Shown in pieces: positions 6,478 through 11,728 of a stretch of DNA of 11,728 nucleotides. A program made the translations under genes and the position numbers. This DNA is from Lachnospiraceae bacterium (lineage in GTDB: Bacteria; Bacillota; Clostridia; Lachnospirales; Lachnospiraceae). The stretch is from contig JAJQCL010000075.1 in NCBI GenBank assembly GCA_021202715.1, forward strand, positions 1 to 11,728, written 5' to 3'. Every line of letters starts with the position of its first letter. The first letter of the stretch is position 1. The notes below the pieces were generated by a model. That model was not told the DNA's origin. It did not search any database and saw only the letters and a program-made list of their open reading frames with translations.

Positions 6478-8077
6478 GCAACGGAACCTGTCCGGCAGGG
6501 ATGAACTGCCCGCGCAGCTCGATGATCGGGCCGCCGGTATTCTCCAGATACTCCCGCGTGATCGTCACCCGGCCAATGTTGGAATCCTTGGGGATCTCAT
6601 ACATGATATCCAGCATATATTCCTCCAGGATCGCGCGCAGCGCCCGGGCGCCGGTATCCTTCTCCATCGCCTTTTCGGCAATGACCTCCAGCGCGCCGTC
6701 ATCGAAGACCAGCTCCACCTCATCCATGGCCAGAAGCTTCTGGTACTGCTTCAGAATCGCGTTCCGGGGTTCCCTGAGGATCCGAATCAGGAATTCCCTG
6801 GTCAGGGGCTTTAACGCCACCAGAATGGGAAGTCTGCCGAGGAATTCCGGAATCATACCGAATTTGCGCAGATCCTCCACCTGTACCTGAGAGAGCAGAT
6901 CCCTGTCGTCATCATAGCGATCCTTGAGATCTGCCTGGAAACCGATCGACGAGCGTTTATTGAGACGCTCCCGGATCACGTCGTTCAAATCCGGAAAGGC
7001 TCCGCCGCAGATAAAGAGAATATTCCGGGTATCCATCGTGGCCATGGGAACCATGCCGTTCTTGCTTCCGGCCCCCACCGGCACCTCCACCTGGCTGCCC
7101 TCCAGCATTTTCAGCAGTTCCTGCTGCACCGATTCCCCGCTGACATCCCGGGTATTGGAATTGCGCTTTTTGGCAATCTTGTCGATCTCATCGATGAACA
7201 CGATGCCGTGCTCCGCCTTCTCCACGTCGTTGTCCGCCGCCGCCAACAGCTTGGAGAGGACGCTCTCAATGTCATCGCCGATGTAACCGGCCTCGGTCAG
7301 CGAGGTCGCGTCGGCAATCGCCAGCGGCACGTCCAGCAGCTTCGCCAGTGTTTTCACCAGATAGGTCTTGCCGCTGCCCGTCGGGCCGATGAGAAGCATA
7401 TTGGACTTCTCGATCTCCACCCCGTCCTTGTCATCGGCCAGAATCCGCTTATAATGATTATACACCGCCACAGAAATCGTCTTCTTGGCCTGCTCCTGCC
7501 CCACCACATACTCATCCAGCATCGCCTTGATCTTATGCGGCGCGGGAACATCCTTCATCGTAAAATCCGGGGTGGATTTTCCCTTTTTCTTCTTCACCTT
7601 CTGGCGCTGCGGGATCTCCATCCCGCCCCAGCTGCCGAGCTGCGAGAGATCGATCATGCGGAAATCGATACGGGGGAAACCCTGCGTATTCCGGTCCCCG
7701 GCATCCTTCCCGGTTTCTTCCGTCTCTTCGGCTTCTTCGCTTTCCTGCCCGTCGGCCCTTGCCTCCTCCGTCTTTTCCACAGAATCCGCTTCGATGATCT
7801 CCGTCTCCGCGGCAGAAGACTCTTCCTGCGCCGGTGCCTGTTCCGTATCCTTTCCCGCCTCCGGCCATTCTATCATGCCCGGCATCATCTGCTGGATCAT
7901 GGGCGCCGCATTGATCGCCTTCTGCAGGCAGTCGTTGCACACACACAGGTTCGCCGGCAGATGAATCATCCGCCCCGCCTTACTCTCCGGGCGTCGGCAA
8001 ATGCAGCAGACCTCCTCATAGCCCCCATCCCGGGAGCTTTCATTCTCTGTATCCTTCGTATTTTTCTCATCCGACAT
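6464..8077 (-). CDS. clpX: ClpX-like AAA+ unfoldase with extended acidic linker
   Basis: This encodes 537 residues, against about 415-430 for ordinary ClpX. ClpX hexamers unfold tagged proteins and feed them to ClpP in the cytosol. The N-terminal zinc domain has Cys24-x2-Cys27 and Cys47-x2-Cys50. A long acidic, Glu-rich linker (about 72-130) and a KKKKGK patch (162-167) precede the AAA+ module. This has Walker A GPTGSGKT (231-238), pore loop GYIG (264-267; usually GYVG), Walker B IVFIDEID (292-299), RDVSGESVQQ (310-319), arginine finger region EFLGRLP (411-417) and sensor 2 GAR (476-478). The ClpP-docking IGF tripeptide is kept (378-380). The RKH substrate loop reads SKN (338-340). GGAGG lies 10 nt before the start. 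It lies between uvrA and gdpP rather than beside clpP. ATPase residues are intact, so it is probably active; it may be a ClpX paralogue rather than the housekeeping clpX. Confidence 0.85.
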   Translation of the reverse strand: MSDEKNTKDTENESSRDGGYEEVCCICRRPESKAGRMIHLPANLCVCNDCLQKAINAAPMIQQMMPGMIEWPEAGKDTEQAPAQEESSAAETEIIEADSVEKTEEARADGQESEEAEETEETGKDAGDRNTQGFPRIDFRMIDLSQLGSWGGMEIPQRQKVKKKKGKSTPDFTMKDVPAPHKIKAMLDEYVVGQEQAKKTISVAVYNHYKRILADDKDGVEIEKSNMLLIGPTGSGKTYLVKTLAKLLDVPLAIADATSLTEAGYIGDDIESVLSKLLAAADNDVEKAEHGIVFIDEIDKIAKKRNSNTRDVSGESVQQELLKMLEGSQVEVPVGAGSKNGMVPMATMDTRNILFICGGAFPDLNDVIRERLNKRSSIGFQADLKDRYDDDRDLLSQVQVEDLRKFGMIPEFLGRLPILVALKPLTREFLIRILREPRNAILKQYQKLLAMDEVELVFDDGALEVIAEKAMEKDTGARALRAILEEYMLDIMYEIPKDSNIGRVTITREYLENTGGPIIELRGQFIPAGQVPLLETR

Positions 8078-8112
8078 TCAATACAGTCCTCCGTCATGAG
8101 TTTCTTCCATAA

Positions 8113-8141
8113 AGTATAAATCAGGCGAAACGGTTAAACAA
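8113..8141 (-). promoter_or_regulatory. possible promoter of the ClpX-like gene
   Basis: On the minus strand a TATACT -10 box (8118-8113) sits 17 bp after a poor -35 box TTGTTT (8141-8136). It would give a leader of about 30 nt. I find no terminator after uvrA, so read-through from uvrA is also possible. Confidence 0.45.
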
Positions 8142-8147
8142 GTAAAT

Positions 8148-8175
8148 TTGTATAAAATTCCTATAACGATATAAT
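8148..8175 (+). promoter_or_regulatory. possible plus-strand promoter antisense to the uvrA 3' end
   Basis: TTGTAT (8148-8153) and a consensus TATAAT (8170-8175) are 16 bp apart in AT-rich intergenic DNA. Transcription from it would run into the end of uvrA in antisense. The -35 box is weak, and no plausible plus-strand gene follows. Confidence 0.2.
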
Positions 8176-8205
8176 ACCAGGGACCCAAAGTCAGGAATGG
8201 AACGC

Positions 8206-11037
8206 TTACACAAGATACTTCGCCACATATTGCCCCGTATAGGATTCCGGCACCTGTGCCACCTCCTCGGGGGTTCCGCAGGCGATCACCGTACCGCCGC
8301 CGTCGCCGCCCTCAGGGCCCATATCGATGATATAATCGGCGGTCTTGATGACATCCAGATTGTGCTCGATGACCACGACCGTATTGCCGCCCTCCGTCAG
8401 GCGCTGCAGGATATCCACCAGCTTGTGCACGTCGGCAAAATGCAGACCCGTCGTGGGCTCATCCAGGATGTAAAGCGTCCGCCCGGTGCTCTTACGGCAC
8501 AGCTCCGTGGCCAGTTTCACCCGCTGCGCCTCACCGCCGGAAAGGGTGGTCGAGGGCTGCCCCAGACGGATGTAGGAGAGACCCACATAATGGAGCATCT
8601 CGATACGGCTGCGGATCTTCGGTACATTCTGGAAGAAATCCAGTGCTTCCTCCACGGTCATATCGAGTACATCGTAGATGCTCTTGCCCTTATAATGAAC
8701 CTCCAGCGTCTCCCGGTTGTAGCGCTTGCCGCCGCAGACCTCGCAGGGGACATACACGTCCGGCAGGAAATGCATCTCGATCTTAAGAATGCCGTCCCCG
8801 GCGCAGGCCTCGCACCGACCGCCCTTCACATTGAAGCTGAAACGCCCCTTGGTGTAGCCCCGGGCCTTTGCGTCCGAAGTATTGGCAAAGAGCTCTCGGA
8901 TCAGATCAAACACGCCCGTGTAGGTCGCCGGATTGGAGCGCGGCGTGCGCCCGATGGGCGACTGGTCGATGTTAATGACCTTATCCAGAGTCTTCAGCCC
9001 CTCGATACTCCGGTGCTTCCCCGGGATCGTATTGGCCCGATTCAGGACTCTGGCCGCCGATTTATAAAGCACCTCATTGATCAGCGAAGATTTGCCCGAA
9101 CCGGAAACGCCGGTGACGCAGGTAAATACTCCCAGCGGCAGATCGACGTCGATCTGCTTCAGGTTATTCTCCGCAGCGCCCCGGATCGTCAGCCACCCGG
9201 ACGGGCTGCGGCGCGTCGCAGGCACCGGGATTTTCCTGCGGCCGCTGAGATAGTCGCCGGTGATGGAACCGGGCGTATTCATGATATCCTCCGCCGTCCC
9301 CAGCGCCACGACCTCGCCGCCGTGCTCCCCGGCGCCGGGGCCGATGTCCACGATGTAATCGGCGGCCCGCATCGTGTCCTCGTCATGCTCCACCACGATC
9401 ACCGTATTTCCCAGATCCCGCAGACGGAACAATGTGTTCAGCAGCTTATCATTGTCCCTCTGGTGCAGCCCGATGCTGGGCTCATCGAGGATATAGGCCA
9501 CACCGACCAGGCCGGAACCGATCTGCGTCGCCAGCCGGATCCGCTGCGCCTCCCCGCCGGAGAGAGTCCCGGCAGCCCGGCTGAGCGTCAGATAGCTCAG
9601 TCCCACATCGTTGAGGAAATCCAGCCGCGCCAGCGTTTCCTTAAGGATCGGCGCACTGATGGAAGCCTGCATCTCGCTGAGAGAAAGATGCGCCAGATAC
9701 TCGCGGCACTCCCGGATTGGCAGACTCGTGAGCTCGTAAATGTTTTTCTCTCCCACAGTAACCGCCAGAGACGAGGGCTTCAGCCGCCGTCCATGGCAGG
9801 CTGCACAGGGAATCATCCGCATATAGTTCTCCAGATCCGCCCGCACCGCGGATTCACTCCCGCGTTCCCGGTAATGACGCTCCAGATTCCCCAGGATCCC
9901 TTCGAAAGCCACCTGCCAGGTGTTCGTTCCCCGCTCACCGGTGTAGGTCACGGGAACCCGCTCGCCCTTCGTGCCGTGAATCAGCACCTCCTTCACCGCG
10001 TCGCTGTAGTCCTCAAAGGGCGTATCCAGATCGAAATCGTACCGTTTTGACAATGCCTTCAAAATGGCGTTCGTATAGCTGCCCTCCTTGTTGGCGCTCC
10101 GCCATCCCACCGCCACGATGGCTCCCTGATTGATGCTCAGGGACATATCCGGAATGACCAGATTGATGTCGAACTCCTGACTGAATCCGAGGCCCAGACA
10201 GGTTGGGCAGGCGCCGAACGGATTATTGAAGGAAAAGCTGCGCGGCTCCACCTCCTCAACGCTGATACCGCAGTCCGGGCAGGCAAAATTCTCACTGAAA
10301 TTCAAAGGTTCCTGATCCCGGATATCCACCAGCATCGTGCCGCCGCTTAAGCCCAGTGTCGTCTCGATCGAATCCGTCATCCGGTTCTCCATGCCGGGGC
10401 GGATGATCAGGCGGTCCACCACGATCTCAATGTTGTGCTTGATATTCTTCTCCAGCGAAATTTCCTCGCTGAGCTCGTACATATTTCCGTCCACACGGAC
10501 ACGGACATAGCCGCCGCGCCGGGCCTGATCCAGCACCTTCACATGCATGCCCTTCCGTCCGCGGACCACAGGCGCCAAAAGCTGGATCCGCGTCCCTTCG
10601 GGCAGCGCCATGAGCTGATCCACCATCTGGTCTACCGTCTGCTTATGGATCTCCCGGCCGCATTTCGGGCAGTGAGGCACGCCAACCCGGGCATAAAGCA
10701 GACGCAGGTAATCATAGATCTCCGTCACGGTGCCCACCGTCGAACGAGGATTGCGGTTCGTAGATTTCTGATCAATCGAAATCGCCGGGGATAGCCCCTC
10801 GATGCTCTCCACCTCCGGCTTCTCCATCTGCCCCAGGAACTGTCTGGCATAGGAAGACAGGGACTCCATATACCGCCGCTGCCCTTCTGCATAAATCGTA
10901 TCAAAAGCCAGGGAGGATTTTCCCGACCCGGACAGCCCGGTCAGGACCACCAGCTCGTCCCGCGGGATATCCACGTCAATATTTTTCAGATTGTGCTCCC
11001 GTGCACCCCGGATCTTGATGTATTTCTTTTCCGTCAT
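8206..11037 (-). CDS. uvrA: excinuclease ABC subunit A (UvrA)
   Basis: This encodes 943 residues, the standard length. UvrA is the ABC-type ATPase dimer that scans DNA for bulky damage and loads UvrB in nucleotide excision repair. ABC module I has Walker A GLSGSGKS (34-41), signature LSGGEAQR (492-499) and Walker B YILDEPSIGL (515-524). Module II has Walker A GVSGSGKS (643-650), signature LSGGEAQR (832-839) and Walker B LYILDEPTTGLH (855-866). Zinc sites are complete: Cys253/256/277/280 and Cys742/745/765/768. A further CAAC pair lies at 411-414. The ATG at 11037 matches the usual family start (MTEKKYIKIRGAREHNLKNI), but its GGAG is 12 nt away; a TTG at 11055, six codons upstream, close to an AGGAG, is an alternative. 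It lies downstream of uvrB in the common uvrB-uvrA order. Confidence 0.97.
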   Translation of the reverse strand: MTEKKYIKIRGAREHNLKNIDVDIPRDELVVLTGLSGSGKSSLAFDTIYAEGQRRYMESLSSYARQFLGQMEKPEVESIEGLSPAISIDQKSTNRNPRSTVGTVTEIYDYLRLLYARVGVPHCPKCGREIHKQTVDQMVDQLMALPEGTRIQLLAPVVRGRKGMHVKVLDQARRGGYVRVRVDGNMYELSEEISLEKNIKHNIEIVVDRLIIRPGMENRMTDSIETTLGLSGGTMLVDIRDQEPLNFSENFACPDCGISVEEVEPRSFSFNNPFGACPTCLGLGFSQEFDINLVIPDMSLSINQGAIVAVGWRSANKEGSYTNAILKALSKRYDFDLDTPFEDYSDAVKEVLIHGTKGERVPVTYTGERGTNTWQVAFEGILGNLERHYRERGSESAVRADLENYMRMIPCAACHGRRLKPSSLAVTVGEKNIYELTSLPIRECREYLAHLSLSEMQASISAPILKETLARLDFLNDVGLSYLTLSRAAGTLSGGEAQRIRLATQIGSGLVGVAYILDEPSIGLHQRDNDKLLNTLFRLRDLGNTVIVVEHDEDTMRAADYIVDIGPGAGEHGGEVVALGTAEDIMNTPGSITGDYLSGRRKIPVPATRRSPSGWLTIRGAAENNLKQIDVDLPLGVFTCVTGVSGSGKSSLINEVLYKSAARVLNRANTIPGKHRSIEGLKTLDKVINIDQSPIGRTPRSNPATYTGVFDLIRELFANTSDAKARGYTKGRFSFNVKGGRCEACAGDGILKIEMHFLPDVYVPCEVCGGKRYNRETLEVHYKGKSIYDVLDMTVEEALDFFQNVPKIRSRIEMLHYVGLSYIRLGQPSTTLSGGEAQRVKLATELCRKSTGRTLYILDEPTTGLHFADVHKLVDILQRLTEGGNTVVVIEHNLDVIKTADYIIDMGPEGGDGGGTVIACGTPEEVAQVPESYTGQYVAKYLV

Positions 11038-11093
11038 TGTCTTTTTCGTCTCCAAATTCTCCTGATGCCGGAGTCAAAAGTATTTGTCCCCGG

Positions 11094-11176
11094 CTGATAC
11101 ACGGATTGCTCCGTGCAAATACACTGCGATGCATAAGTTCGATTACGAAAATCAAAGATTTTTCATCTCGCAATCC
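11094..11176. repeat. short dispersed repeat, copy 2 (long form)
   Basis: It begins with the same 19 bases as copy 1 (CTGATACACGGATTGCTCC) and matches it at 29 of 32 positions up to 11125. GGATTGC (11103-11109) and GCAATCC (11170-11176) form inverted ends. The interior includes a small AAATC/GATTT hairpin. It fills much of the gap between uvrB and uvrA. On the minus strand it contains a chance-like frame reading FARSNPCI; copy 1 reads FAGSNPCI. Confidence 0.65.
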
Positions 11177-11250
11177 TATTTTCTCTTATCTTGAAGGAAC
11201 AACCGCAGGACTTCCGCATCTTCACGCCGTCTTTCCCCCTTATATTTCCC

Positions 11251-11728
11251 TTAATCCGTCAGATATTTCTTCAGTTCCAGCATGTAATCCCGCAGCTCCG
11301 CCGCCTTCTCAAAATTCAGCTCCGCCGCGGCCTGGGACATCTTCTTCTTCACCTGGGCGATCAGCGCCTTCAGCTCCTTCTCATCCATGGACTCCGGATC
11401 CTTCTCCAGCTTCCCGGAGCGCGGCTCATCGGCTGCCTTCGTGATGCTGATGAGATCGCGCACTGCCTTACGGATCGTCTGCGGCGTAATGCCGTGTTCT
11501 TCGTTATATTTCTCCTGAATCGCCCGCCGCCGGTTCGTCTCCTCGATGGCGACCCGCATGGAATCCGTCACCGTATCGGCATACATGATCACATGACCCT
11601 CCGTATTTCTGGCCGCCCGGCCTACGGTCTGAATCAGGGAGGTCTCCGAACGCAGGAAGCCCTCCTTGTCCGCATCCAGGATCGCCACCAGCGTGATCTC
11701 CGGAATGTCGATACCCTCCCGCAGGAGG
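11251..11728 (-). CDS. uvrB: excinuclease ABC subunit B (UvrB), C-terminal part
   Basis: The 5' end lies outside the window; 158 C-terminal residues are visible. UvrB is the helicase-like damage verifier that UvrA loads onto DNA and that recruits UvrC for incision. The visible part begins LLREGIDIPEITL and continues AILDADKEGFLRSETSLIQ, with helicase motif VI QTVGRAAR at visible residues 33-40. The DNA-binding region follows (RRRAIQEKYNEEHGITPQTI, 67-86). The last about 40 residues are the UVR domain (119-154, EKAAELRDYMLELKKYL), which contacts UvrA and UvrC. The frame stays open to the window edge, so an apparent GTG start at 11688 is internal. uvrA follows after about 213 nt containing a repeat, a wider gap than in a tight operon. 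Confidence 0.97.
   Translation of the reverse strand, partial: LLREGIDIPEITLVAILDADKEGFLRSETSLIQTVGRAARNTEGHVIMYADTVTDSMRVAIEETNRRRAIQEKYNEEHGITPQTIRKAVRDLISITKAADEPRSGKLEKDPESMDEKELKALIAQVKKKMSQAAAELNFEKAAELRDYMLELKKYLTD

Noticed and set aside
8197..10050. Long plus-strand open frame (617 codons) opposite uvrA
   Set aside because: Antisense to an intact uvrA, with no family match or ribosome binding site. The nearby weak plus-strand promoter is not enough to support it.
10976..11173. Minus-strand frame across the uvrA start and the repeat
   Set aside because: It is made of repeat sequence plus the out-of-frame uvrA start, so it is probably not a gene.

Overview
The window reads as chromosomal core-genome DNA of a Gram-positive clostridial Firmicute, most likely a Lachnospiraceae relative. 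I infer this from mecA, a gdpP-rplI-dnaB cluster, a small 2[4Fe-4S] ferredoxin, a DUF1858 protein, strong AGGAGG ribosome binding sites, sigma-A type promoters and fairly GC-rich codons. I see no prophage, insertion sequence, CRISPR array, tRNA or rRNA.

Left part (1-2420) holds four short transcription units. mecA, a ClpC adaptor, is followed by a strong terminator. A MerR-like protein with a coiled-coil tail follows and converges on a ferredoxin gene, and both units end at one symmetrical terminator. The ferredoxin gene is divergent from a DUF1858 redox-disulfide-type gene. Their two promoters have -35 boxes embedded in a perfect 9-bp inverted repeat, and the DUF1858 protein has lost the second Cys of its usual CxxC motif. 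A second symmetrical terminator separates this part from dnaB.

Right part (2475-11728) is entirely on the minus strand, in transcription order: uvrB (3' part only), uvrA, a long ClpX-like unfoldase, gdpP, rplI and dnaB. uvrB and uvrA recognise and process damaged DNA in nucleotide excision repair. The ClpX-like protein has an extra acidic linker and altered substrate-recognition loops. gdpP, rplI and dnaB are tightly spaced and probably one operon, with a promoter overlapping the end of the ClpX-like gene and a possible 24-codon leader ORF that overlaps the gdpP start.

Two related non-coding repeat copies lie at 2432-2473 and 11094-11176, one beside dnaB and one in the uvrB-uvrA gap. They share a 32-bp segment and GGATTGC/GCAATCC ends, which suggests a dispersed genomic repeat. 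No clear new multigene system is visible. The best leads are the repeat family, the CxxG DUF1858 protein with its shared divergent control region, and the diverged ClpX. No gene-free stretch exceeds 300 bases; the longest is the mecA upstream region (1-244).
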